Positions 1 to 7,742 of a DNA stretch of 64,000 nt are shown here, piece by piece. The stretch comes from Paenibacillus cookii (GTDB lineage Bacteria > Bacillota > Bacilli > Paenibacillales > Paenibacillaceae). The first letter of the stretch is position 1; every line of letters starts with the position of its first letter. Below the pieces are notes generated by a model. It was given only the letters and a program-made list of their open reading frames with translations, did no database searches and was not told the DNA's origin. Both the position numbers and the translations under genes were made by a program. The DNA is taken from assembly GCF_018333375.1 (NCBI RefSeq), contig NZ_BORW01000002.1, positions 186,001 to 250,000 of the forward strand, in the 5' to 3' direction.

Positions 1-699
1 GGCTTCGACTTCCCACATCCACAAATCTTCGCGGACCCGGCTAAATACGCCATGTTTCCGATCAGCCTGAATCCAGTCCCCAAGCGCGATTCCGCCAAGA
101 TCGATTTTTAAGTGCTCCGCATTCAACAGATTGCACGGGTATGCCATCCGCAGCATTTTGTCGACATAACGCGCCTGCCCGTTATACAAGCCCGGCGTTT
201 CGCGGTTGAACGCAAAGCCGTTCTCGGTTGTAAACATCGTAGTGAAGTTATATCCCGCCGCATAATAAAAGGCAGCCGTCATGTTTTCGGCCGTATACAG
301 AATGCCGTACGGAAAACGAACCCGCTCGGCGGTTTGCCGCATCCAACCCGTCAGCCTCCCGTAAATCCGGTCGATCCCGATATCGCAAAACGCGGCCATA
401 TGCGGAAAACTTCCGAATCCACCCGTTTGGTATTCAAATGCGGCGTTCCAAGGGGCTAAACCTTGCTGGTTGTAGAGCCAGAAGGCGGAAGCTTTCCCTT
501 CGTCAAGCAACGCTTTCAACTTGTCAAAGGATACTTCCTTGATGTCATGGTCTCCTTCATGATCGCCGTTCTCGAGATATTCATAATAACCTGCGCTCGT
601 AATCCGAATGCCCGTCGATTCGAAAAAAGCGCAGCCGATCTCCAGGGCTTCCGACGGACCAATACGGCCCGTATGATAAAAAGCCGCTCCCGTGCACAT
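1..699 (-). CDS. Unknown protein, 3' end cut by window edge
   Basis: The frame is open on the minus strand from the ATG at 699 to the left edge (233 codons seen, no stop), and codon use looks like that of real genes here. AAGGAG sits 8-9 bases upstream of the ATG. The protein starts MCTGAAFYHTGRIGPSEALE, is rich in aromatic residues and has no signal peptide or obvious membrane segment in the part seen. I do not recognise the family and see no catalytic motif, so I give no function. A possible promoter lies about 230 bases upstream, and a small palindrome sits between it and the gene. The real length is unknown. Confidence 0.75.
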   Translation of the reverse strand, partial: MCTGAAFYHTGRIGPSEALEIGCAFFESTGIRITSAGYYEYLENGDHEGDHDIKEVSFDKLKALLDEGKASAFWLYNQQGLAPWNAAFEYQTGGFGSFPHMAAFCDIGIDRIYGRLTGWMRQTAERVRFPYGILYTAENMTAAFYYAAGYNFTTMFTTENGFAFNRETPGLYNGQARYVDKMLRMAYPCNLLNAEHLKIDLGGIALGDWIQADRKHGVFSRVREDLWMWEVEA

Positions 700-769
700 G
701 AGCCCATCTCCTTTCCAAGAGAGTTGCGATTCTTTGAATTTCCTATGTATGTTGCAGCTTCAATCGAAA

Positions 770-779
770 GAAACGTTTC
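770..779. promoter_or_regulatory. Short palindrome, possible LacI-type operator
   Basis: GAAACGTTTC is a perfect 10-base palindrome with the AAACGTTT core typical of LacI-family operators. It lies about 70 bases upstream of the leftmost gene and inside its likely leader. Ten bases can occur by chance, so support is weak. Confidence 0.3.
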
Positions 780-929
780 GATACTTGGTGCTCTTGGGTG
801 AATGTCGCATTTTTTGGGTACCCCGTAAGGTTATGAAGCTATGAAACTAAAAAATCAGGAAATCGGAATCCCTATTGCCCATTGGAAGATGAATAGAAGG
901 AAGGGGGTTCCATAGCCTGATTATGTATT

Positions 930-958
930 AGTATATAACCTTTGCGCTGCTGCATCAA
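930..958 (-). promoter_or_regulatory. Putative sigma-A promoter for the leftmost gene
   Basis: On the minus strand TTGATG (958-953) and TATACT (935-930) are separated by exactly 17 bases. This would give a leader of about 220 bases before the ATG at 699. It is a good match to the housekeeping consensus, but no transcript data are available. Confidence 0.4.
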
Positions 959-1228
959 TTTCCCGGACGTGAAACGGCTTTAAACAGTGCTTTTGAACTG
1001 GAATGTTTAGTAGATTTCTCCTAACATTCGATTTTCCCTGTGCATGATGACGATAACCGAATAAACGTCTTTAGGCACGGAATTTTAAGGATTGCTCCCA
1101 TCGTATGTATAGTACCGCCGGGTTTTTCTTCAACTCGGAAAATCTGTCGGACGAATTACATGATCAACACGCCTTTCTTTTCTTGAATTGTGAACCGCTT
1201 ATCCCGTTGCTTGACCTAGCTGCTATTT

Positions 1229-1867
1229 TTACGGCGATGGGGCTAACCGATTGGGTTCGACCGGCTTGCTTAACCAATGCTCGTCGGTTTGCACGTGGTT
1301 TTTGCGGACGAATTTGGCCGCGCTTTGCTGAAAATCCTCGTATCGGAACGCGGACGCCAGCCTTACGACGTACCCTTCCTGCTCTCCGCCGCAGCGGGAC
1401 AGCTTCGTGTAACAAGCTTTAGCCGCTTCTTCGCTCCATATCCCCCTGTACAATACCGGAACGGTCGACAGCCCAAGACGCGCCGCCCAACTTTCCGTTT
1501 CGTCCCAGGAAAGGCATACGTTGCGCTCGTTCCATACCGAAAACAGCATGAAATACGAAGGCAATGATACATATTCAATCGAATGCTTGGCATATACGTT
1601 TTCCCCGCATAACCGGTAGCCCTCCGGTATCAAATACCGGATCCCGCCATGCAGCGTTTTGACAAAGTGCCGGGACGGATGATCCTTGCTGTCAAGGGAT
1701 CTGGCATGGATGTCGTCGGGGTACATCGTCGTGTTTTCCCCATCCATTTTTTCGGTAATGACCACTTCGCGGCCCGCAAAATGATCGGTGGTCCGCAAAA
1801 TTCTGTCGTCGTCGGTATAGCTTCTTGACCATGGCAAATGCATCGTGCGCGGGTATTTTATTTTCAT
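1229..1867 (-). CDS. Small RNA ligase family protein (Rnl2-like nucleotidyltransferase)
   Basis: This 212-residue protein carries the covalent nucleotidyltransferase motifs in order: motif I EKMDGEN with the predicted adenylated Lys40, a motif III-like LCGENVYAKHSIEY, motif IV EGYVVRL, and motif V AAKFVRKNH. Family knowledge predicts ATP-dependent joining of 3'-OH and 5'-phosphate RNA ends in the cytoplasm. It is shorter than T4 Rnl2 and appears to be little more than the catalytic domain. The ATG at 1867 is chosen because GGAGG lies 8 bases upstream; the frame stays open for 20 more codons without a better site. It follows the kinase-HD gene by 62 bases on the same strand, so the pair probably heals and then seals RNA. 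Substrate unknown. Confidence 0.8.
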   Translation of the reverse strand: MKIKYPRTMHLPWSRSYTDDDRILRTTDHFAGREVVITEKMDGENTTMYPDDIHARSLDSKDHPSRHFVKTLHGGIRYLIPEGYRLCGENVYAKHSIEYVSLPSYFMLFSVWNERNVCLSWDETESWAARLGLSTVPVLYRGIWSEEAAKACYTKLSRCGGEQEGYVVRLASAFRYEDFQQSAAKFVRKNHVQTDEHWLSKPVEPNRLAPSP

Positions 1868-1929
1868 GTCCTTCACCTCCCGTGATGTGATCACGCCAAG
1901 CGGATGCGCTTCAAGATCGCGGCGCACGC

Positions 1930-2889
1930 TTATTTGGCAAACGTGTCGGCTTCGGCGAAAAAATAAAGCTCTGCCAGCAGGTCCTCGCCGAGCAGGTGGT
2001 AAATCCTCGACGCTCCGGCATCGCCGCCATGCAAAATATCCATATGGAAGCTGACCAAATGGACGACATGCAAAACGAATCCTTCGTCATATCCGAGCTC
2101 CTGCAGCACATGGGCGGCGATAGCCGCAGATACATGCTCATGCCCGTAATACGAGTAATAGCCGCGGGATGCTTTCCATACTTTGCTGAACGGCTTGCCT
2201 ATGTCATGGAACAATGCGGCCAACTGCATGGCAAGCAAATGCTCCCCTTCGTAGCAGGCGTTCAAATATTCCAGGACGGCATACGTATGTTCCGACAGCG
2301 TCTTGGAATGATGCGGATTTTCCTGGTCGAAGCCAAGCATCGTGCGAAAATGCGGATACGCCGACAAATACGCAAAAAGCGTGCCATGATCCGGCCGGCT
2401 GGCCAGCAGCTGCTCCAGCGTCCCGCGCCGAAGTCCCGTTGCCGACGGAAAATGCACCAAATGCAGTTTCTCGAAACCTTCGCCTGCGGCGGGGAATTCG
2501 AAACTTTTGGCGTATTTCTCCAATATCCGCTCGCCGACCCGGCGTTTCCTTGCCTGATCGCGCTGCGCGGTCACTTCATGCGGCGTCGTCAGCACATGGC
2601 ATTCCACCGGCACGTCCCTGAATCGTTTCAAAAATTTCAACCTGCGGTCGCGGCTCACGTTCGTGGCGTCAAAAATGACGTTTCGTCCGGATTCGAGCGC
2701 CTTCCCGATCTCCGAATAAGCTTCATCAAAGACCAAGTATGCGTTTTTTTGAATCGTATCGCTGCCGAACAACCTTTCGCGGATGGCGTCCGTCGCAACC
2801 ACTGCGGCGCGCTGGCGTTTGCTCAATTCTTTCGCGTAATGGCTTTTTCCGCTGCCCGGGAGGCCGACCAGCATATGAATCGTGCTCAT
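1930..2889 (-). CDS. Polynucleotide kinase / HD-domain phosphohydrolase fusion
   Basis: A 319-residue two-domain protein. Residues 1-150 form a P-loop kinase of the T4 Pnkp type: Walker A GLPGSGKS (9-16), ATDAIRER near 32-39, FDATN near 73-77, and an Arg-rich lid RKRRVGERILEKYAKSFEFP. Residues about 195-300 form an HD domain with His201, His228-Asp229, His250 and His252. HD-Pnk enzymes of other bacteria (Runella type) combine 5'-OH kinase with 2',3'-phosphate removal, though with the HD domain first; here the kinase is first. Together with the downstream ligase this predicts end healing followed by sealing. GGAGG lies 8 bases before the chosen ATG; a GTG three codons earlier overlaps that site. 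Confidence 0.82.
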   Translation of the reverse strand: MSTIHMLVGLPGSGKSHYAKELSKRQRAAVVATDAIRERLFGSDTIQKNAYLVFDEAYSEIGKALESGRNVIFDATNVSRDRRLKFLKRFRDVPVECHVLTTPHEVTAQRDQARKRRVGERILEKYAKSFEFPAAGEGFEKLHLVHFPSATGLRRGTLEQLLASRPDHGTLFAYLSAYPHFRTMLGFDQENPHHSKTLSEHTYAVLEYLNACYEGEHLLAMQLAALFHDIGKPFSKVWKASRGYYSYYGHEHVSAAIAAHVLQELGYDEGFVLHVVHLVSFHMDILHGGDAGASRIYHLLGEDLLAELYFFAEADTFAK

Positions 2890-3038
2890 CGTTATCACCT
2901 CCTTTCGCGCACCTTTTTCCGGTGCTTTCTTTTATACGCGGTCTTCGGCGATTTTGTTTCATGCGGATTCCAAACTTTTCACATGCGCGCTGCCGGAAGA
3001 CCGGGCCTAAAGCCGTTATGCCCCCCGAAAAAGCAAGC

Positions 3039-3073
3039 GGGGCGAAGCAGTTTTTCACCTCTGCTTACGCCCC
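3039..3073 (-). terminator. Hairpin downstream of the arabinanase gene
   Basis: GGGGCGTAAGCAG pairs with CTGCTTCGCCCC around a 10-base loop with one bulged base. On the minus strand it is followed after a few bases by GCTTTTTC. It lies about 50 bases past the arabinanase stop. Confidence 0.55.
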
Positions 3074-3124
3074 GGTTATGAAAGCCGTCTTGTATCTTAT
3101 TGAACCGTGTTTCCGTTGTTCACG

Positions 3125-5668
3125 TTACATCTTCGGCAGCTCGCCGGCCTGTGCAGGCGTCAGGGCCCCGTCATAAATGCGAAGGTCGTCGATCAGCCCT
3201 TTGAACGGCGCATCCCACCAGTTGACTCCCAGGCTGAACACCGCATCCCCGCCGCCGAAAATGTCAGGGAAATTCGTTCCTTTAAATTTCTGAACCCCGT
3301 TCACGTAAAGCGTTAACGTGCCGCGGTCCACGGAAAATGCCAGATGGGTCCATTCCCCGGCCGGAACCGTCATTCCCGCCGGTCCGTCGTACCAGCTCGC
3401 GCTGCCCGACCATACCATCGTGTTGTCCTTCACCGGACCGCGCGGCACCAGGCTTACCCAATGCTCGCTGTCTTTGGCGCCGAAGAAGGTCGGGGTATAC
3501 GTCGTCAGCTCCTCCGGTTTCACCCAGAGGGAGACGGAATACGTGTTGCTTGCAATGAGCCCTTTCGGCAGCCGGATTCCGGATTTGCCGTCAAAACGCG
3601 CCGCTTGACCGTTTTTGCCTTCGGCAAACGTGATGCTGCCTCCGGTCTTGTCGATCCGGTCCCCGGAAACGGCGCCCGCTTCAAAGCGTCCGGCTTCTTC
3701 GGACAGGTTTCCGTCAAACCCGTAACGGGCGCTTAGCTCCGCCTTGACGTACGGAAGGACGGTAACGTCAAAACGCTTCGTCAGCTTCTCTTTCCCGCGC
3801 GCGATCGTTGCGGTTAGAACCGCCGAAACCGCGGAGCCCTCTTCCGGACGGTGCACTTCCCCTTTGGAGGACACGACGGACGGGTCGGAGCTCTCCCAGG
3901 AAATGGCCGTATGCCGCGTACCTTCGGCAGGCAGGGCCAAATCGGAAACGACCTTCGACGTATCCCCGAGGTTCAAATCTTGATAAACGGCCTGGATGAT
4001 TTGTTTGTCGGTTTGCTCTTCCAGCTTGCTTCCCCATACGGCTACGCCTTCGCTTGAGGTCGCCGTAAACGTCATGACCCGGCGTTCGGACACCGGATCC
4101 CATTCCCCGACGAATACGCCCGTATAAGTCTTGCCGCCAATCGTAAGCTCGGCCGCGTTATGCCCCGTCTTTTTCCATGTGCCGGTTGCGTCGCCGGAGA
4201 CGGTATTGTTTTTCTCCAGCTTGATATATTTCGCCCGCTCAATCGCCGGGTTCGTTTCTTTGCCGTGGTTGATGAATTTGTATTCGCCGATCAGCTCCTG
4301 ACGGTCAACCTTCTCCAAGGATTCGCCCGTATACCGGTATGGAGCGACGACCGGCCAGCCGTCCGCATTCGTGAAAATCTGATGCACCCGCAGCTCATGC
4401 GCCTCGCCCATGTTCGGGAAACGGGTATGGAATACCAGAAAGCGCTTGCCGGTTTTTTCGTCGATCATGACGGAGTTGTGTCCGGGAGAAACGTACCCCA
4501 CGCCGATGCCCGTCCCCGGATCGCCTATGTCGCGCTGGAACAGGTAGTTCCCCATCAGTTTGTTCCCGTACAGCGCGTTGTCGGTATCGCCCGGCAGAAC
4601 GGCGCTTTGTCCGCCGGCATCCACGTAAGATCCGTCGGGATTTTTCGAACGGAATACGCGCATGTTGTACCCGCCGTCGGCGCCCAGCCATCCGTAGGTC
4701 ATATACAGGTAATAGTATCCGGTCTCCTTGTCGTAAATGACGTAAGGTCCTTCGCCGGATTTGCCGAATCCGCCGGCGATTTTCGTTCCGAAATACCGGT
4801 CGACGAGGCGTCCGTCAGCCGTTTTGCCGTCTTTTCCCGGATACATCGCTTTGCCGGTTTTCTCGTCGATCTCCAGCACGAAGATGCCGCCGGACCACGA
4901 GCCGTAACTCATCCAAAGCTTGCCGTCCTTGTCGCGGAACAGGTTCGGATCGATCGCGTTCGGATAGGTGCCGTTGGCGTAAGATCCGTCCGGGTTAAAC
5001 CAGTGTTCATTCGCTCCGGACAACGTACCGCCTTCGATCAGCTTTTGGATGTTCGTATTCGTCCATTTTTTGTTGACCTGGCTGTCTTTGTCCTTGGCAT
5101 CGTTCCGGGTGAATCCGGAGTAGACGAGGGTGCCTGCATCGGTGTACGGGCCTTCGATGTTTTGCGACACTGCAAAACCGATCGCGGACCGGATATACGT
5201 CGAGGACGTGCAGTAATAGAGCATGTAAGCGCCTTTGGAGCCGTCGGCGTTGATGTAGTTTTCGTTCCAGAACACTTCGGGCGCCCAGACCGCAAATCCC
5301 CCTTTGCTGTCCGAATCGTTTTCTCCCGCCCAGGCGAACGGCTCCGCGAGATTTTTGGACAGATCCCCGTACAGCGCATTCCCCGGCGTCGTGTAGCCGT
5401 TCGTAAAGCGGGTCCAGTTCTGCAAATCCTTCGATTTGGCCGCCTCGATGTGCGAACCGAATACATAATAGGTGTCCCCGTCCTTCACGATCGATGGGTC
5501 GTGCACGGATACGTTCGTAAACACGGGTTTGCTTCCTCCCTGGTTTTCCGGTTTCCCCGCTTTGCCGCTGCCGGCGGCAGCTCCTGCCCCATTTTGTCCA
5601 AACGCCGGCCCCGTTAACGATGCAAACAGCATCAACGCGGCGAGCGCCGATACGCTTTTTCTTTTCAT
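3125..5668 (-). CDS. Secreted GH43 arabinan-degrading enzyme with C-terminal LamG domain
   Basis: An 847-residue exported enzyme. A signal peptide ends near residue 24. The five-bladed GH43 catalytic domain follows with the general base in VHDPS (Asp57), the supporting Asp in NAIDPNLF and the acid Glu in SGEGPY. Then come a GH43-associated beta-barrel domain (about 455-560), a bacterial Ig-like domain (about 565-645) and a LamG/concanavalin-like domain (about 650-845) that probably binds carbohydrate. The HDPSIVKDGDTYYVFGSH start resembles endo-1,5-alpha-L-arabinanases, so the likely substrate is the arabinan side chain of pectin. GGAGAGG precedes the ATG. It is transcribed alone; a cre-like site and a dyad lie about 110 bases upstream. 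Arabinan specificity is an inference. Confidence 0.88.
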   Translation of the reverse strand: MKRKSVSALAALMLFASLTGPAFGQNGAGAAAGSGKAGKPENQGGSKPVFTNVSVHDPSIVKDGDTYYVFGSHIEAAKSKDLQNWTRFTNGYTTPGNALYGDLSKNLAEPFAWAGENDSDSKGGFAVWAPEVFWNENYINADGSKGAYMLYYCTSSTYIRSAIGFAVSQNIEGPYTDAGTLVYSGFTRNDAKDKDSQVNKKWTNTNIQKLIEGGTLSGANEHWFNPDGSYANGTYPNAIDPNLFRDKDGKLWMSYGSWSGGIFVLEIDEKTGKAMYPGKDGKTADGRLVDRYFGTKIAGGFGKSGEGPYVIYDKETGYYYLYMTYGWLGADGGYNMRVFRSKNPDGSYVDAGGQSAVLPGDTDNALYGNKLMGNYLFQRDIGDPGTGIGVGYVSPGHNSVMIDEKTGKRFLVFHTRFPNMGEAHELRVHQIFTNADGWPVVAPYRYTGESLEKVDRQELIGEYKFINHGKETNPAIERAKYIKLEKNNTVSGDATGTWKKTGHNAAELTIGGKTYTGVFVGEWDPVSERRVMTFTATSSEGVAVWGSKLEEQTDKQIIQAVYQDLNLGDTSKVVSDLALPAEGTRHTAISWESSDPSVVSSKGEVHRPEEGSAVSAVLTATIARGKEKLTKRFDVTVLPYVKAELSARYGFDGNLSEEAGRFEAGAVSGDRIDKTGGSITFAEGKNGQAARFDGKSGIRLPKGLIASNTYSVSLWVKPEELTTYTPTFFGAKDSEHWVSLVPRGPVKDNTMVWSGSASWYDGPAGMTVPAGEWTHLAFSVDRGTLTLYVNGVQKFKGTNFPDIFGGGDAVFSLGVNWWDAPFKGLIDDLRIYDGALTPAQAGELPKM

Positions 5669-5773
5669 TTATGCCTCTCCTCTCTTGTCCTTCCGTAACT
5701 GAACGATTCCTTTCTGCACCGCATTTCCTTTATGTACCCCGGCTGCATCCCCTTTCTTGCATCCCTTCGAATA

Positions 5774-5799
5774 ATGAAACGCTTACAACTAAAGTTGTA
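5774..5799 (-). promoter_or_regulatory. cre-like site overlapping a 7-2-7 dyad
   Basis: On the minus strand TGTAAGCGTTTCAT (5787-5774) matches 12 of 14 positions of the catabolite-responsive element consensus. Overlapping it, TACAACT-AA-AGTTGTA (5784-5799) is a perfect inverted repeat. Both lie about 110 bases ahead of the arabinanase ATG, as expected for sugar control plus a specific regulator. The proteins involved are not known. Confidence 0.4.
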
Positions 5800-6074
5800 T
5801 TTTATTTGAAACTAATTAAAACATTTTAGATAATGGTATATTAAATCAATTTAAAATTCAATACTGTAGCAAATATATTTTTACGACCTTTGGTTAAAAA
5901 TCAAGCTACTATAAGCCGAAAAAGAATAAAATTCATGATCGCCTTGGCATTATATTTTTGCACGCCGAAAGTGACGTTCGTTTTTCATTTAACAAATAAC
6001 TAAAACAAAAAATGGAAGATGCCGCATCACCCCGTTTAAGGAGGACCAACACATCACATACCGCAGATTTTATA

Positions 6075-6122
6075 TTGACATTCGATATAACAGATCTTAA
6101 TATATCGTTAGATGATATATCG
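6075..6122 (+). promoter_or_regulatory. Strong promoter with repeated TATATCG operator elements
   Basis: TTGACA (6075-6080), 17 bases, TAATAT (6098-6103) is a near-consensus sigma-A promoter. CGATATA (6083-6089) and TATATCG (6101-6107) form an inverted repeat across the spacer and -10, and GATATATCG (6114-6122) repeats the element just after the start point. PadR-family genes are commonly autoregulated, so this is the expected operator. Confidence 0.6.
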
Positions 6123-6152
6123 AAACTCATTATATTTCGGAGGAAAACACCG

Positions 6153-6491
6153 TTGAAATCACCTCAACAGATGCTGCCGCTGACCGAAGCTTTTTATTAT
6201 ATATTGATTGCCTTGTACAAAGAGCCCGCGCATGGTTACGGGATCATGCAGGATACGGAAAAAATGAGCGGCGGCAGAGTGAAAATCGGCGCGGGAACGC
6301 TGTACACAGCGCTGAATACGTTGCTGAAAAAAGGACTGATCGATCATTATCCTATGCCTGAAGGCTCGGACCCCCGGCGTAAAATGTACCAAATTACACC
6401 TGACGGAAAAAACGTTGTCGCTGCGGAAATCGTTCGGCTGAAGGAGCTTCTGGCGGCAGGCGAACAGGTAGTAAATGAAACGAAGGAGTGA
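6153..6491 (+). CDS. PadR family transcriptional regulator
   Basis: A 112-residue winged-helix protein with the PadR pattern: a helix with the AHGYGIM segment, then GAGTLYTALNTLLKKGLI in the recognition part, the wing (DPRRKMYQITPDG) and a C-terminal dimerisation helix. The TTG at 6153 is chosen because CGGAGG ends 9 bases before it; the frame is open further upstream but runs into the promoter. PadR proteins repress a nearby membrane or stress gene and themselves. The next gene starts within 10 bases of the stop, so the pair forms one operon. Confidence 0.85.
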   Translation: MKSPQQMLPLTEAFYYILIALYKEPAHGYGIMQDTEKMSGGRVKIGAGTLYTALNTLLKKGLIDHYPMPEGSDPRRKMYQITPDGKNVVAAEIVRLKELLAAGEQVVNETKE

Positions 6492-6498
6492 CGAATGC

Positions 6499-7044
6499 AT
6501 GGGTGAGCATTTGGAGAAAAGATTCCGCTTCACGACAAGCTGGAACTATGAGAAAGAAGAAGAATGGTTAAATGAATTGTCCGCTCAGGGGCTCCACCTT
6601 AAGAAAGCGGGGACATTCCATAGCTTATTCACGCGCAATCCTTCGGTACGGTACACCTACCGTTTGGATTATCAGCCCGGACTCGGGACGGAACGCCTGC
6701 AGGAATACAAGGATTTGTATGAAGACGCCGGATGGGAATATGTATCTTCTTACAAAGGCGCGTGGCATTATTTCCGCACGGAATGGGAATCGGGTGACCT
6801 CCCGAAGCTGTATACGGATACCGAATCTTTGACCGAGCATTACAAAAAAATTCAGCGCGTCATCGGAATATTGATGCTTACGAATGTCATCATTTTCTCA
6901 ACCAATATGGTCAATGTATTGAACCATTACAGCGGGGTGTGGGGAATCATCCTTCCTGTAGCCTGCATTTACGTGCTTTTATTCGGTTTGTTGGGGTACG
7001 GTTATGTGAAAACAGGGAAAAAGATCAAAAAAATAACCTCCTAA
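6499..7044 (+). CDS. DUF2812 membrane protein
   Basis: A protein of 181 residues from the ATG at 6499; an in-frame ATG at 6475 would overlap padR. The soluble N-terminal part holds WNYEKEEEWLNELSAQGLHL and DLYEDAGWEYVSS, typical of DUF2812. Two membrane helices lie near the C-terminus (about 120-140 and 148-168), followed by a Lys-rich tail. DUF2812 proteins are regularly encoded next to PadR regulators in Firmicutes; their function is unknown. A strong terminator follows. Confidence 0.8.
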   Translation: MGEHLEKRFRFTTSWNYEKEEEWLNELSAQGLHLKKAGTFHSLFTRNPSVRYTYRLDYQPGLGTERLQEYKDLYEDAGWEYVSSYKGAWHYFRTEWESGDLPKLYTDTESLTEHYKKIQRVIGILMLTNVIIFSTNMVNVLNHYSGVWGIILPVACIYVLLFGLLGYGYVKTGKKIKKITS

Positions 7045-7084
7045 CGACTATCGTCGCCGCGTTTTTGCAAAATTCTTGTAAAGC

Positions 7085-7120
7085 AAAAAAACGAATGAAA
7101 CACTAGGCTTCATCCGTTTT
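7085..7120. terminator. Bidirectional terminator between convergent genes
   Basis: AAACGAATGAA pairs with TTCATCCGTTT around a 9-base loop with one mismatch; A- and T-tracts flank both sides. It serves the padR operon on the plus strand and the carotenoid oxygenase operon on the minus strand, and overlaps the tetR stop codon. Confidence 0.65.
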
Positions 7121-7723
7121 AGCATCATCATGCGTGAGCGCGCTCATCAAAAACTTGTATACTTCCGCTTCGTCGATATGGTCGTCCGCGCCGATAATGC
7201 GCTGAATCTGCAGTCCATTCTTGAACAACGCCAACATGCGTGAAGCCTTTCTCGCATCGATCGTGGCAGGAATGCCTCCATGCTGTTGCCCGACCTCGAT
7301 CCATTTCGTGGAAGACTCGATGGAAGCTTCGTAATGCCGTTTCAAAATATCCGCCACGGCGGGTTTATCTTTGTTGCTCAGCAAATACATGAAGATCAGG
7401 GTGGTTGCGTTGTCGGCCGCCCCGACCCTCCCGATCCGCTGCGACAGCGCGTTCATCGGGCCTTGAAGCCCTTCGTCGCCGCCTGGGGATTTTTCGACGG
7501 ATTCATAAAAACGCTGGTTCGTTTTTTCCAATCCCGCCTCCAAAATCATGCCGAAAAGCTCATCTTTGCTTTTGACGTAGTGATAGATCGCTCCTTTGGT
7601 CAATCCGGCCCGGTCCGCGATATCCTGAAGCGTCGTCGCCCGGCACCCCTTTTCCAATATCATCTCTTCCGCAGTGTCTAGCAGCAGTTTTAAGCTTTCA
7701 TTCATTGGTTTGTCTATGGACAT
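7103..7723 (-). CDS. TetR family regulator, last gene of the carotenoid oxygenase operon
   Basis: A 206-residue TetR-type repressor. The N-terminal DNA-binding domain shows TTLQDIADRAGLTKGAIYHY followed by KSKDELF; the C-terminal ligand domain has no recognisable specificity. GGGAGG lies 11 bases before the ATG. It sits 19 bases after the VC0807-type gene, as third gene of the operon. Two matching 17-base operators cover the operon promoter at 9.83-9.88 kb, so it most likely represses its own operon. The inducer is unknown; an apocarotenoid or a related hydrophobic compound would fit the first gene. Confidence 0.88.
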   Translation of the reverse strand: MSIDKPMNESLKLLLDTAEEMILEKGCRATTLQDIADRAGLTKGAIYHYVKSKDELFGMILEAGLEKTNQRFYESVEKSPGGDEGLQGPMNALSQRIGRVGAADNATTLIFMYLLSNKDKPAVADILKRHYEASIESSTKWIEVGQQHGGIPATIDARKASRMLALFKNGLQIQRIIGADDHIDEAEVYKFLMSALTHDDAKTDEA

Positions 7724-7742
7724 GATATGGTTAACCTCCCTA

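Larger units (their letters stand above)
700..1228. other. Intergenic region without a recognisable gene
   Basis: About 530 bases between the leftmost gene and the end of the RNA ligase gene. It holds the palindrome at 770-779 and the promoter at 930-958. The short open frames here lack ribosome binding sites and convincing codon use. I see no clear terminator for the RNA ligase gene. Confidence 0.6.
5669..6152. other. AT-rich divergent control region
   Basis: About 480 bases between the arabinanase gene (minus) and the padR gene (plus). The sequence is clearly more AT-rich than its neighbours. It holds the cre-like site and dyad at 5774-5799 and the padR promoter at 6075-6103. I see no gene in it. 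Confidence 0.6.

Noticed and set aside
1229-2889. Reading the kinase-HD and ligase pair as an anti-phage defence island
   Set aside because: RNA repair genes can counter anticodon nucleases, but no nuclease, toxin, restriction or other defence gene is adjacent, so only RNA repair is claimed.
1996-3081. 361-codon open frame on the plus strand across the kinase-HD gene
   Set aside because: It is antisense to a gene with clear kinase and HD motifs; it lacks a ribosome binding site and its product is Arg/Gln/His-rich without known motifs.
4160-5617. 485-codon open frame on the plus strand inside the arabinanase gene
   Set aside because: Long antisense frames are common opposite GC-rich genes. 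The minus strand has signal peptide and GH43 residues; this frame has none.
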